64,000 nt of DNA from Nocardioides sp. Root140 (GTDB lineage: Bacteria > Actinomycetota > Actinomycetes > Propionibacteriales > Nocardioidaceae): the NCBI RefSeq assembly GCF_001426745.1, contig NZ_LMFI01000010.1, positions 568,693 to 632,692 on the forward strand, given 5' to 3'. How positions within the stretch are numbered: position 1 is the first letter of the stretch; each line of letters opens with the position of its first letter. The notes beneath the pieces were generated by a model, which saw nothing but the letters and a program-made list of their open reading frames with translations, made no database searches and had not been told where the DNA came from. A program made the position numbers and the translations under genes. Below are positions 50,115 through 59,142 of the stretch, piece after piece.

Positions 50115-52094
50115 TCAGTCGGCCGCGAGGCGCTTGAGCGCGTTGCGGGCGATCTGCGGGTCGGTGGTCGCCCACATGGGCGGAAGGCTGGCCTTGAGGA
50201 AGTTGCCGTAGCGCGCCGTCACCAGCCGAGGGTCGAGTACGGCGACCACGCCCCGGTCGGTGTGGGTGCGGATCAACCGGCCCGAACCCTGCGCCAGCAG
50301 CAGTGCCGCATGCGTCGCGGCGACCTGCATGAACCCGTTGCCTCCTGACCGGTCGGCGGCCTTCTGGCGCGCCGACATCAGCGGGTCGTCGGGACGCGGG
50401 AACGGGATGCGGTCGATCAGCACGAGCTGGCACGTGTCGCCGGGGACGTCGAGGCCCTGCCAGAGGCTCAACGTTCCGAACAGGCAGGTGTGCGGGTCGG
50501 CGACGAACTGCTTCTGCAGCTCGGCCAGCTGGGCCTCGCCCTGGGCAAGCGTGGTCAGGTGCGGCAGCCTCTTGCGGACCTCTTCGGCTGCGGCCTCGGC
50601 GGCCCGCTTGCTGGAGAACAAGCCGAGGGTGCGGCCGTCGGCGGCGTCGATCAGGTCGACGATCTCGTCGAGCTGGGCCTTGCCGAGGCCGTCGCGCCCG
50701 GGCGGCGGCAGGTGGCGGGCGACATAGAGGATCGCCTGTTGGCCGTAGTTGAACGGCGAGCCGACGTCGATGCCGCGCCAGGGCAGCACCTCGTCGGTGC
50801 GTTCGACGACCTCGGTGGACGCGATGCGCTCGGTGGGCTTGAGACCCAGTGAGGAGGCGACGGTGGTGAAGTCGCCCCCCAACATCAGCGTGGCGGACGT
50901 GAAGACCACGGTCTTGTCGGTGAGCAGCTTGTCGCGCATCGGACCCCACACCTGGAGCGGTGCCACGCACAGCTGCGGCCCGCCGCGTTGCGGCTCGCGG
51001 TCGTTGCGCCACAGCACGTCGGACTCGAGGTCGGCGGCCATCCGCTCGGCGGTGGCGAAGATCTCCTGCACGCCGGCCTTGGCCTGGTTCTTGCCGGGGT
51101 CGGGGTCGTCGGACTCCTTGGGCATCGCGCCCAGGCACGCCCGCGCCCCGTCGCGCAACAGCACCAAGGCGTCGGCGAGCTGCTCGTCGACGCGGTCGAT
51201 GCGCCCGGCCTCGGTGCGTTCGAGGGCGTCCTTCAACGCCCCGGCAGCGTCATCGAGCTCGTTGGCCTCGTCGCCGTCGACGTACCGCTGGGCACGTCGC
51301 GCGGCCCGCTCGACGTCACTGACACTCAGCTCGTCGGTGGCCGCCTGCGTGACACGGGCGGTCACCTCGTGGGCCTCGTCGACCACGACCACGTCGTAGT
51401 CGGGGATCATCGGGACGCCTTCGATGGCGTCGATGGCCAGCAGGCTGTGGTTGGTCACGATCAGCTGACTCTGCGCGGCCCGGTCGCGCGCAGCCTCGGC
51501 GAAGCACTCCTCCCCGAAGGGGCACTTCGCGCGACTGAGGCACTCGCGGGCGCTGACCGCGACCTGACGCCAGACCTTCTCGGTGTGGCGCGGCGCGTTG
51601 TCCTTCTCGCCGGTGCCGCCGGACTTCGCCTCCTCCTCGGCCCACTCGCGCAGCTTGATGACCTCGGCGCCCATCGACCCGGTGGGCAGCTCGACCAGGG
51701 CGCCCTGGTCGTCGGGCGCGCCCTCGCGCACCCGGTGGAGGCAGGCGTAGTTGGAGCGGCCCTTGAGGACGGCGTACGACGTGTCGATGCCGGGCTTGGC
51801 CTTCAGCGCATCGACCAGCCGCGGGATGTCGCGCTCGACGAGCTGGTGCTGCAGCGCGAGGGTCGCCGTGGCGACCACGACCCGCTTCTTGTGCAGCAGG
51901 CTCGGCACCAGGTAGGCCAGCGACTTTCCGGTGCCGGTGCCCGCCTGGACGAGCAGGTGCTCGTCGTCGGCCATCGCCCGGGCGACGGCCTCGGCCATCT
52001 GCACCTGGCCCGGGCGCTCCTGACCGCCGAGTGCCTCGACGGCTTCACCGAGGAGGGCGGCAACGGGGGTCAGGGAATCGGGGCTTTCAGGCAC
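50115..52094 (-). CDS. dinG: DinG family ATP-dependent DNA helicase
   Basis: A 659-residue XPD/DinG-type 5'-3' helicase. Walker A 'QAGTGTGKSLA' covers about residues 50-60 with K57. Four cysteines of an iron-sulfur cluster lie in 'YACLHR', 'ECLSRAKCPFGEEC'. Motif II is 'VVVDEAHE' and the C-terminal motif VI is 'QGSGRLIRTHTDRG'. It unwinds R-loops, D-loops and G-quadruplexes in repair. ATG 52094 is the natural start. I looked for a LexA box in the 91 bases upstream and saw none, so SOS control as in E. coli is not evident. It converges with the metalloprotease gene. Confidence 0.94.
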   Translation of the reverse strand: MPESPDSLTPVAALLGEAVEALGGQERPGQVQMAEAVARAMADDEHLLVQAGTGTGKSLAYLVPSLLHKKRVVVATATLALQHQLVERDIPRLVDALKAKPGIDTSYAVLKGRSNYACLHRVREGAPDDQGALVELPTGSMGAEVIKLREWAEEEAKSGGTGEKDNAPRHTEKVWRQVAVSARECLSRAKCPFGEECFAEAARDRAAQSQLIVTNHSLLAIDAIEGVPMIPDYDVVVVDEAHEVTARVTQAATDELSVSDVERAARRAQRYVDGDEANELDDAAGALKDALERTEAGRIDRVDEQLADALVLLRDGARACLGAMPKESDDPDPGKNQAKAGVQEIFATAERMAADLESDVLWRNDREPQRGGPQLCVAPLQVWGPMRDKLLTDKTVVFTSATLMLGGDFTTVASSLGLKPTERIASTEVVERTDEVLPWRGIDVGSPFNYGQQAILYVARHLPPPGRDGLGKAQLDEIVDLIDAADGRTLGLFSSKRAAEAAAEEVRKRLPHLTTLAQGEAQLAELQKQFVADPHTCLFGTLSLWQGLDVPGDTCQLVLIDRIPFPRPDDPLMSARQKAADRSGGNGFMQVAATHAALLLAQGSGRLIRTHTDRGVVAVLDPRLVTARYGNFLKASLPPMWATTDPQIARNALKRLAAD

Positions 52095-52185
52095 CCGGAA
52101 ACCCTAACCGCCGGCACCGACAAGGGTCGGACGACGGCTCTGTCGGTCGCTTCACCACGAACCGCTCGTCCCTCGCTCCCCTGCC

Positions 52186-54486
52186 TCAGACGACGGCGCC
52201 GGAGTCCTGTGCATCGCGGACCTTGCGCTCCTTCTTCTCACGCGAGAACGGCGCGACCTTCTGCAGCAGGATCAGTGCCGGGGTCGCGGAGAAGACGGAC
52301 GAGTAGGTACCGATGATCAGGCCGAGGAGCAGTGCGATCGCGAAGTCCTGCAGCGAATCGCCACCGAGCACCGCCAGGGCACCGAGGATGAACATGGCGC
52401 CGAGACCGGTGTTGATCGTGCGCGGCATGGTCTCGATGCAGGCCGTGTTGCTGACCTCGGCGAAGGTGCCTGTTCTGGTGCCCTGCCATCGTTCTCGAAT
52501 GCGGTCGAAGACGACCACGGTGTCGTTGACCGACAGTCCGACGATGGTCAACGCGGAGGCCAGGAAGATGCCGTCGATCGGCTTGTCGAGCCAGGCGAAG
52601 ATGCCGGTCACGATCAGCACGTCGTGGAACATCGCGCCCACCGCCGAGACAGCGAAGGTCCAGTGGAACCGGAACGCGAGGTAGATCATCTGCGCGATCA
52701 GCGCGATGAAGAAGGCCAGCAACGCCTTCTCCTTCAGCTCGTTGCCGAGGCTGGCGGCCACCGTGTCGTCACTGAACTGGGTGGTCTTGCCGGCCTCTGC
52801 GGTGAGGCCCTTCTCGATCTCGGCCTTCGTCGCGTCGTCGATGTCGCCGGCACGGATCGAGACCCGCTCGACGTCGTCGCTGCCCTTGACGATCTGTACG
52901 ACGGCCTCGGGCACTCCCGCGTCGGCCACGATCTCACGAGCCGTGTCGGCCGAGATCGGCTTCGCCGTGGTGTATTCCATGGAACGACCGCCGGTGAACT
53001 CCAGGCCGTAGTTGAGCCCGTGCCCGAAGATGCCGACCAGGGCGAGGACCAGCGCGGCACCGGAGATGCCGAGCCAGATCTTGCCCTTGGCCATGATGTT
53101 CGGGTTCTTCTTGGTCAACCAGGTGCGGGCCCGTCCGACGTTCGCCAGACCGGTGATCCGCGGGCGCCTGGCAACGGCCTTGGTCGAGACGCCGATCTCG
53201 GTGAGCACGCGGGCGATCACCAGCGCGGAGACCATCGAGGCGATGACACCGATCGACAGGGTGACACCGAAGCCCTTGACCGAGCCGGAGGCCAGCAGGA
53301 AGAGCAGCGCAGCGGCCAGCAAGGTCGTGACGTTGGAGTCGATGATCGCGGTCCACGCCTTGTTGAAGCCGATCTGGAGGGCACGTCTCATGCCCGCCTT
53401 CGGATTCTCGGCGTACTCCTCCCTCGCTCTCTCGAAGACCAGCACGTTGGCGTCGATCGCGAGGCCGATGGCCAGCACGAACCCGGCGAGGCCGGGCAGC
53501 GTCAGCGTCGAGCCGAGCGCCAGCAGCATCGCGTAGGAAAGGACGGCGTACGACGTCAGCGCGATCGCCGCGAGCGCACCGACGAGGCGGTAGACGATGA
53601 TGATGAAGAGGCCGGTGATGATCAGGCCGATGATGCCGGCCTCGGCGGAGGCGTCGATCGCCGCGTCACCGAGGGTCGGGCCGACGGTGCTCTGCGAGAT
53701 GATCTTGACCGGAACGGGCAGGGCGCCGCCCTCGATCAGGATGGAGAGATCCTTGGCGGCCTTGTTGGAGAAGTTGCCGGTGATGTCGGTCTTGCCGCCC
53801 GTGATCCCCACGTTGCACTGGATGTCTTCGTTCACCTGAGGCGACGAGATGATCTTGCCGTCGAGCACGATGGCGATGCGACGCTTGGGGTCACCAGACG
53901 GGTTGCATGCCGCCTTGCCCGTGATTTCCCCGTATGCCTTGCCGCCACGGTCGTCGAAGTCGATGCTGACCGACCAGCCGACAGCGTTCTGGGCCTGGGT
54001 CGGAGTCGCTCCCTCGATGTCCGAGCCCTGAAGGGCGGCGGGGCCGAGTTCGAGGACCGATGAGTTGTCCTCATCGGGAAGGACTATGTCGCCCTTCTTG
54101 GTGGGCTTGGCATCAGGAGATGCTGCCGCTGCGACAACGGGATGCATGCTCAGCTGGGCGGTCTTGCCGATCGCTGCGACCGCGCGCTTGGGGTCCTGCA
54201 GGTCGGGCAGCTCGACGAGAATGCGATCGTCGCCGACCCGGGTCAGCGTCGGCTCGGCGACACCGAGAGCGTCGACACGACCACGCAGGATCTCGATCGC
54301 ACGGTCGACGGACTCTGCGTCGGCCTTGACCTTGTCCGTGCTCTCGGCCTGCAGCATGATCTGCGTGCCGCCGCGAAGGTCGAGCCCGAGACGAGGCTCC
54401 TTGTTGAGGGCCAGTGCGACGCATCCGGCGAGAAGGCCGATGACGAGCAGGAGGCGAATGAGCGCACCACGTGACATGAGCGACAT
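52186..54486 (-). CDS. secDF: Protein translocase subunit SecDF (fused)
   Basis: The ATG 54486 with GGGGGA upstream gives 766 residues. It is a fusion of SecD and SecF with twelve membrane helices. The SecD half has 'LGLDLRGGTQIMLQAES', the P1 head domain (about residues 105-255, 'LSMHPVVAAAASPDAKP' to 'FSNKAAKDLSILI') and 'AIDANVLVFERAREE'. The SecF half has 'GLEFTGGRSMEY' and 'SVNDTVVVFDRIRERW'. It uses proton flow to pull proteins out of SecYEG. The gene is not next to yajC/ruvB, where the main secD and secF usually lie, so it may be an extra copy. A lone P1-head lipoprotein paralogue sits 3 kb upstream. Confidence 0.94.
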   Translation of the reverse strand: MSLMSRGALIRLLLVIGLLAGCVALALNKEPRLGLDLRGGTQIMLQAESTDKVKADAESVDRAIEILRGRVDALGVAEPTLTRVGDDRILVELPDLQDPKRAVAAIGKTAQLSMHPVVAAAASPDAKPTKKGDIVLPDEDNSSVLELGPAALQGSDIEGATPTQAQNAVGWSVSIDFDDRGGKAYGEITGKAACNPSGDPKRRIAIVLDGKIISSPQVNEDIQCNVGITGGKTDITGNFSNKAAKDLSILIEGGALPVPVKIISQSTVGPTLGDAAIDASAEAGIIGLIITGLFIIIVYRLVGALAAIALTSYAVLSYAMLLALGSTLTLPGLAGFVLAIGLAIDANVLVFERAREEYAENPKAGMRRALQIGFNKAWTAIIDSNVTTLLAAALLFLLASGSVKGFGVTLSIGVIASMVSALVIARVLTEIGVSTKAVARRPRITGLANVGRARTWLTKKNPNIMAKGKIWLGISGAALVLALVGIFGHGLNYGLEFTGGRSMEYTTAKPISADTAREIVADAGVPEAVVQIVKGSDDVERVSIRAGDIDDATKAEIEKGLTAEAGKTTQFSDDTVAASLGNELKEKALLAFFIALIAQMIYLAFRFHWTFAVSAVGAMFHDVLIVTGIFAWLDKPIDGIFLASALTIVGLSVNDTVVVFDRIRERWQGTRTGTFAEVSNTACIETMPRTINTGLGAMFILGALAVLGGDSLQDFAIALLLGLIIGTYSSVFSATPALILLQKVAPFSREKKERKVRDAQDSGAVV

Positions 54487-54558
54487 CTTCCCCCACACCT
54501 CCAAGCGGCCACGAATCGCCCTCTGAACGTGACCCGCTCGTGATCTCCGGGTTGATGC

Positions 54559-55239
54559 CTACGGGAGCCGGGCGACGACCAGGTCCCCGAAGGCGCGATG
54601 CCCGTCACGAGTCAGGTGCAGGCCGCCGTCGAGGTAGGCGAGATCGGCGTCGATCATCGACACGTAAGGCACGTGCGCACGAGCTGCCTCCGAGGCCAGG
54701 ATGGAGTCCACATGCGCCGCTCCGGGCATGCGGTCGGGCGCCGGAACCGGGCCGACGATCACCACGCGGACGCCCTTGAGCACGCCCAGGACCCGGCGTA
54801 CGCCGGTGCGCAGGGCGGTCTCCGACGAGTGGACGTCGTTGAGCCCGCCCTCGAGGATGACGAGGTCGGCTCCCCCACGCACTGAGCGCGCGGCACGGTC
54901 GGCGTACGACACCCGCCCGCACGGGCTGGCGTGGGCGCTGAAACCGGACCCGGAGAAGCCGTGGACGTGCACCTCGCCGGGCAGCTCCCGGGGCCAGGCC
55001 CGCGCCGCGTCCTCCAGGCCGAGGCCGACGGAGTAGGAGTCGCCGATCACGACCACGCGCTGGCCGCGGCCGGTGACGATCTGCTGCCGGTTCTGCGACT
55101 CGGCCGCGAACCGCTCGCACTTCGGCACGTCCTCACCTGTCGCCCGCTCGACGAGCGCGTACGACAACGCCGACACGAGCAGCACAGCGAGCAGTACGCC
55201 GACCCGGGCCGGCCACCGCGACACCAACGAAATCCCCAC
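54559..55239 (-). CDS. SGNH/GDSL hydrolase, membrane anchored
   Basis: The GTG 55239 gives 226 residues. One N-terminal membrane helix (residues about 12-30, 'VGVLLAVLLVSALSYALV') leaves the enzyme outside. SGNH blocks: block I 'VVIGDSYSVGLG' with S68, block II Gly near 'FSGSGFSA', block III 'GGLNDVH' and block V 'DGGLHLTRDGHRAFG' with the Asp/His. It probably hydrolyses an ester on a wall sugar or lipid. The start is 36 bases after the hflX stop, so it is likely in one operon with hflX. The frame also allows a TTG at 55275. Confidence 0.85.
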   Translation of the reverse strand: MGISLVSRWPARVGVLLAVLLVSALSYALVERATGEDVPKCERFAAESQNRQQIVTGRGQRVVVIGDSYSVGLGLEDAARAWPRELPGEVHVHGFSGSGFSAHASPCGRVSYADRAARSVRGGADLVILEGGLNDVHSSETALRTGVRRVLGVLKGVRVVIVGPVPAPDRMPGAAHVDSILASEAARAHVPYVSMIDADLAYLDGGLHLTRDGHRAFGDLVVARLP

Positions 55240-55275
55240 GTGCTCATTCTCCGTCGGAGGTGCTCGTTCGACCAA

Positions 55276-56784
55276 TCAGACGGCGTACGCCGCCAGCTCG
55301 CCCGCGAGGTCCTCGTGGGCGCGGCCCTTGACCAGGGTGCCCTCGGCGGTGTGCTCGAGGGTCTCGATCTCGCCGCGCTGGTGCAACCGGTTGATCAGGT
55401 CGCCGCGCTCGTAGGGCAGCAACGCCGTGAACTCCACGCCCGGACGGGGCAGCTCGGCCTCAACCAGGGCCAGTGCCTCGGCGATGCCCTCGCCGGTCTT
55501 CGCGCTGACCACGACCGAGTGCTTCTCGCGCTGGCGCAGCCGGGCCAGCACCATCGGATCGGCGGCGTCGGCCTTGTTGATCACGATCAGCTCGGGGACC
55601 TTGCTGGCGTCGATGTCGGCCAACACCTCGCGCACCGCGGCGATCTGGCCCTCCGGGTCGGGGTGCGACCCGTCGACCACGTGCAGGATCAGGTCGGAGT
55701 CGGCGACCTCCTCCAGCGTCGAGCGGAACGCCTCGACCAGCTGGTGCGGCAGGTGCCGGACGAACCCGACGGTGTCGCTCATCGTGTAGATGCGGCCGTC
55801 CGCGGTCGTCGTACGGCGGGTGGTCGGGTCGAGGGTGGCGAACAGCGAGTCCTCGACCAGCACACCGGCGTCGGTGAGCTTGTTGAGCAGCGACGACTTG
55901 CCGGCGTTGGTGTAGCCCGCGATCGCCACCGACGGGATCGCGTGGCGCTGGCGCTCGGCGCGCTTGGTGTCGCGGGTGCCCTTCATCGCCTTCAGCTCAC
56001 GACGGAGCTTGGCGATCTTGGTGTTGATGCGGCGCCGGTCGGTCTCGATCTTGGTCTCACCGGGACCACGGCCACCGATGCCGCCGCCGTCGGCGCCGAC
56101 CCGCCCACCGGCCTGGCGGGAGAGGTTGCCACCCCAACCACGGAGGCGCTGCTTCATGTAGCTGAGCTGCGCCAGCTCGACCTGCGCCTGGCCCTCTCGA
56201 GACTTGGCGTGCTGGGCGAAGATGTCGAGGATCAGGGCGGTGCGGTCGATCGCCTTGACCTTGAGCTTGTCTTCGAGGTTGCGCAGCTGGCTGGGCGCCA
56301 GGTCACCGTCGAGGATGACCGTGTCGGCGCCGTTGGCGGCCACGATCTCGCGCAGGCCCTCGACCTTGCCGCGGCCGATGTAGGTCGCCGGGTCGGGCTT
56401 CTGACGACGCTGGTAGACGTTGTCGAGCACCTCGGAGCCGGCGGTCTCGGCGAGCAGGGCCAGCTCGGCCATGGAGTTCTCGGCGTCCTCGATGCTGCCC
56501 TCGGTCCAGACACCGACCAGGACGACGCGCTCGAGGCGCAGCTGGCGGTATTCGACCTCGGTGATGTCCTCGAGCTCGGTGCGCAGCCCGGCGACCCGGC
56601 GCAGCGCGTGACGCTCGGCCAAGTCCTGCTCGCCGGTGGTCAGCTCTTCGGGGTCGGGACCCTCGGTCGAGACGAGCTCGTCGGCCCCTTCATCGGCGTA
56701 GCCCGACTCGAAGTCGTCGTCGTCCCAGGTGTCGGTCTCGGCGAGCTCGGCGTCGAGGGAGAAGTCTTCAGATGCGTTCGTCAT
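55276..56784 (-). CDS. hflX: GTPase HflX
   Basis: A 502-residue ribosome-associated GTPase. The N-terminal domain and helical linker (Gly-rich 'GGNLSRQAGGRVGADGGGIG') bind the large subunit. The G domain begins near residue 290 with P-loop 'AGYTNAGKSSLLNKL', then 'SDTVGFVRHLPHQLVEAF' (G3) and 'VINKAD' (G4). It splits stalled or heat-damaged ribosomes. The acidic first 60 residues are an actinobacterial extension. ATG 56784 is the natural start. The SGNH hydrolase gene follows. No promoter motif was resolved in the 62-base gap to the lipoprotein gene. Confidence 0.96.
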   Translation of the reverse strand: MTNASEDFSLDAELAETDTWDDDDFESGYADEGADELVSTEGPDPEELTTGEQDLAERHALRRVAGLRTELEDITEVEYRQLRLERVVLVGVWTEGSIEDAENSMAELALLAETAGSEVLDNVYQRRQKPDPATYIGRGKVEGLREIVAANGADTVILDGDLAPSQLRNLEDKLKVKAIDRTALILDIFAQHAKSREGQAQVELAQLSYMKQRLRGWGGNLSRQAGGRVGADGGGIGGRGPGETKIETDRRRINTKIAKLRRELKAMKGTRDTKRAERQRHAIPSVAIAGYTNAGKSSLLNKLTDAGVLVEDSLFATLDPTTRRTTTADGRIYTMSDTVGFVRHLPHQLVEAFRSTLEEVADSDLILHVVDGSHPDPEGQIAAVREVLADIDASKVPELIVINKADAADPMVLARLRQREKHSVVVSAKTGEGIAEALALVEAELPRPGVEFTALLPYERGDLINRLHQRGEIETLEHTAEGTLVKGRAHEDLAGELAAYAV

Positions 56785-56846
56785 ATGCCTTCAAGAGTAG
56801 GCCGCTCCCCCACGCCGTGCGAGCGAGTTTCAGTTCTGATGTCCGC

Positions 56847-57389
56847 TCAGCGGCCGCGGTTGATGCGCTCCGCGAGCTCCTCGGCCGAGTCCTTGGTGAA
56901 ACCGCCGCTGATCTGGGTGCCGTCGTCGAGCTGCTTCCCGCACTCGACCTGGACGACCGGGGCGGAGACGATCTCGTCGTCGATCACGATCGCGATCTGG
57001 TTCGCAGGAGGTTCGGCGCAGGCCGCCGCAGCCGTGAGCTCACCGAACTTCTGGTCGCCCTGGTGGTTGAAGTCGAGCATGATCAGCCAGTCCACGGAAT
57101 TGTCCGGAATCTCCGCCCTGGCGCTCGAGATGTCGTTCGCGACCAGCTCGGGAGGGCCCAGCTCGAGGACCTGCTTGCGGTCCGGATCCTCGAGCACGAC
57201 GCCGCCCGGGCGGCTCGGCTCGGCATTGACTCCGGACGCGATCGCGACCACCGGATGGATGCTGAGCTTTGCCGGCTTCGCGGCCGACGAGGTCGACACC
57301 TTCGCGCGGTCGTCGCTGTCGTCGTCGTTGCAGCCCGTGAGTACGACGAGCAGCAGCACGCCGAGGCAGGTCCCGAGACGGCGCGTCAC
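56847..57389 (-). CDS. Lipoprotein that is a stand-alone SecD P1-head domain
   Basis: The GTG 57389 gives 180 residues. A lipobox 'VVLTGC' (about residues 14-19) marks a Sec-exported lipoprotein. After an Asp/Ser linker, the rest aligns along its length with the P1 head domain of the SecDF protein at 52186-54486: 'LSIHPVVAIASG' against 'LSMHPVVAAAAS', 'VLELGPPEL' against 'VLELGPAAL', 'IAIVIDDEIVSAPVVQ' against 'IAIVLDGKIISSPQVN', and 'DGTQISGGFTKDSAEEL' against the 'TGNFSNKAAKDL' end. No SecD membrane helices follow. Its GTG overlaps the stop of the SDR gene (GTGA). It may be a periplasmic-side helper of export, or a domain copy put to other use. Confidence 0.82.
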   Translation of the reverse strand: MTRRLGTCLGVLLLVVLTGCNDDDSDDRAKVSTSSAAKPAKLSIHPVVAIASGVNAEPSRPGGVVLEDPDRKQVLELGPPELVANDISSARAEIPDNSVDWLIMLDFNHQGDQKFGELTAAAACAEPPANQIAIVIDDEIVSAPVVQVECGKQLDDGTQISGGFTKDSAEELAERINRGR

Positions 57390-58162
57390 TTGGGAGGCAT
57401 CCTGATACCGCCGTCGACGCGGATGACCTCGCCGTTCATGTAGGAGTTCGTCACGCACTCGACGACCATGCTGGCGAGCTCGTCGGGCACGCCGAGCCGC
57501 TTGGGGAACAGCACGCTCTCGCCGAGCTTGGCCTTGAACGCCTCGGACTCTGGCCCCTCGCCGTAGATCGGGGTGTCGATCAGGCCGGGCGCCACCGTGT
57601 TGACGCGGATGCCCGAGGACGACAGGTCGCGGGCGACCGGAAGGGTCATGCCGACGATGCCGCCCTTGGAGGCGCTGTACGACGCCTGCCCGATCTGGCC
57701 GTCGAACGCGGCGACCGAGGCCATGTTGACCACCACACCGCGCTGGCCGTCGGCGTCGGGGTCGTTGCGGCTCATCGCCGTGGCGGCCAGACGTAGCGCG
57801 TCGAAGCTGCCGATCAGGTTGATCGCGATCACCTTGCTGAAGGCACCCAGGTCGTGGGCGGAGTCGAACTCGCCGTCGCGACCGATCGTGCGCTGGGCCC
57901 ACCCGATGCCGGCTGAGTTGACCAGCACCTTGAGGGGTCCGAGCTCACCGGCGGCCTCGACCGCCTGCTTGATCTGCTCCGTGTCGGTGACGTCGACCGC
58001 GACGAAGGCGCCGCCCACCTCGTCGGCGAGGGCCTGGCCCTTGTCGGCCTGGAGGTCCGCGACCACCACCTTCGCGCCCCGCGCGGCCAGCTGCCGCACC
58101 ACGGCCGCGCCGATGCCCGAGGCGCCGCCGGTGACGATTGCACTTGCTCCTGTGATGTCCAT
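57386..58162 (-). CDS. SDR dehydrogenase (3-hydroxyacyl-CoA dehydrogenase type)
   Basis: The ATG 58162 gives 258 residues. The cofactor loop is 'TGGASGIGAA' near residue 12, followed by 'NSAG', the catalytic Ser in 'VVNMASVAA', 'YSASKGGIVG' (Y-x3-K), and a C-terminal 'RVDGGIRMPPK'. It resembles HSD17B10-like 3-hydroxyacyl-CoA dehydrogenases. The stop TGA overlaps the GTG of the P1-head lipoprotein gene, an unusual pairing of a fatty-acid enzyme with an export-domain lipoprotein. The longer frame to 58288 was rejected because it lacks family sequence. Confidence 0.92.
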   Translation of the reverse strand: MDITGASAIVTGGASGIGAAVVRQLAARGAKVVVADLQADKGQALADEVGGAFVAVDVTDTEQIKQAVEAAGELGPLKVLVNSAGIGWAQRTIGRDGEFDSAHDLGAFSKVIAINLIGSFDALRLAATAMSRNDPDADGQRGVVVNMASVAAFDGQIGQASYSASKGGIVGMTLPVARDLSSSGIRVNTVAPGLIDTPIYGEGPESEAFKAKLGESVLFPKRLGVPDELASMVVECVTNSYMNGEVIRVDGGIRMPPK

Positions 58163-58286
58163 GGGTCCGATCGTAGAAGAACGGCCGTGGCGTTCTCCGG
58201 CCGTTCGTTCGCCGGACCACCCCCGTTGGTTGTAGTTTCTCCTCACTGTTCCCTGTCGAAAGTCCCCGTCGAAAGTTGGCCCACGC

Positions 58287-58934
58287 ATGACTTCTGCTCA
58301 GTTGCACGACTACTGGGACGGGTTCTACGACAGCGTGGCCTCCGGTGGCGTCCCCGGCGAGCCCTCGGCCTTCGCCCGGTGGGCGCACGAGCGGATCGCC
58401 CCCGGCGCCCCGGTCGTGGAGCTCGGCTTCGGTACGGCGCGCGACGCGTTCTTCTTCGCGAACAGCGCGCACCCGATCCGCGCCTACGACTTCGCGGAGG
58501 CCGCCGTACGCCATGCGCGCGAGCGTGCCGCTTCCGAGGCGCTCGACGCCGAGTTCGACGTACTCGACCTCTACGACGCCGACTCCGTCCTGTCTGCCGC
58601 AGCACAGCTGTCCGCGCTGACCGAGCCGGTGGTCTACGGACGCTTCCTGATCCACTCGCTGGAGGACCACGGCCGCACCAACCTGCTCGACCTGGCCGCG
58701 AAGGCGCTGGCCGGCGGCGGCGAGCTGCTGCTCGAGTTCCGCACCGGGCTCGATGCCGGCGGCACCCACCTCTTCGGCGACGACCACTTCCGGATCTACC
58801 TCGACCCCGACCACGTGGCCGGGGAGATCGTGGCGCGAGGCGGCACGATCACGCACCGCGAGGCGGGGCACGGGCTCGCGGTCTACAAGACCGAGGACCC
58901 CCACGTGGCGCGTCTGGCTGCCACCTTCAGCTGA
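58287..58934 (+). CDS. Class I SAM-dependent methyltransferase
   Basis: A 215-residue enzyme with a Rossmann-type methyltransferase fold. Motif I is 'VVELGFGTARDAFF' (residues 43-56), followed by 'RAYDFAEAAVRHAR', and 'VVYGRFLIHSL' near motif IV. The C-terminus has 'LLEFRTG' and 'GLAVYKTEDPHVARL'. It is clearly related to the C-terminal domain of the LicD-fusion at 59139-60686 (both share the 'RFLIhsL/dgL' and 'lLEFRT' segments and a final 'EDPdv.RL'). It stands opposite that gene and converges with the small coiled-coil gene, overlapping it by 8 bases. Substrate unknown, possibly a wall glycopolymer. Confidence 0.86.
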   Translation: MTSAQLHDYWDGFYDSVASGGVPGEPSAFARWAHERIAPGAPVVELGFGTARDAFFFANSAHPIRAYDFAEAAVRHARERAASEALDAEFDVLDLYDADSVLSAAAQLSALTEPVVYGRFLIHSLEDHGRTNLLDLAAKALAGGGELLLEFRTGLDAGGTHLFGDDHFRIYLDPDHVAGEIVARGGTITHREAGHGLAVYKTEDPHVARLAATFS

Positions 58935-59142
58935 GCCTCGCCAACGCGGCGGCGACCTTCGCGTCGTCGCGGTCCATGGCCGGGACGAGCAGCTCGGAGA
59001 CGACGTCGACGACCTCCGCGAGGCGGCGGTTGACCATGCGGCACTCCTGCACCTCGTCCTCGAGGGCGGCCACGCGCCGGGTCAGCGCGGCGATCTGTGC
59101 ACCGGCGGTCCCTTCGGGTTCGGTCTTGCTGTTCCTTCTCAT
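58927..59142 (-). CDS. Small coiled-coil protein coupled to the LicD-methyltransferase gene
   Basis: The ATG 59142 overlaps the upstream stop (ATGA at 59139-59142), which fixes the start and implies coupling. The 71-residue product is mostly one amphipathic helix: 'AQIAALTRRVAALEDEVQE' (heptad-like), then 'RRLAEVVDVVSELLVPAM'. Small proteins of this sort recur next to polymer-modifying methyltransferases in actinobacteria (perhaps DUF6752; I am not certain of the number). It probably scaffolds or dimerises with its neighbour. Its 3' end overlaps the convergent methyltransferase gene by 8 bases. Confidence 0.75.
   Translation of the reverse strand: MRRNSKTEPEGTAGAQIAALTRRVAALEDEVQECRMVNRRLAEVVDVVSELLVPAMDRDDAKVAAALARLS

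Noticed and set aside
52095..52185. LexA box upstream of dinG
   Set aside because: No TCGAAC/GTTCGA pair in this gap, unlike the LysM and lexA promoters.
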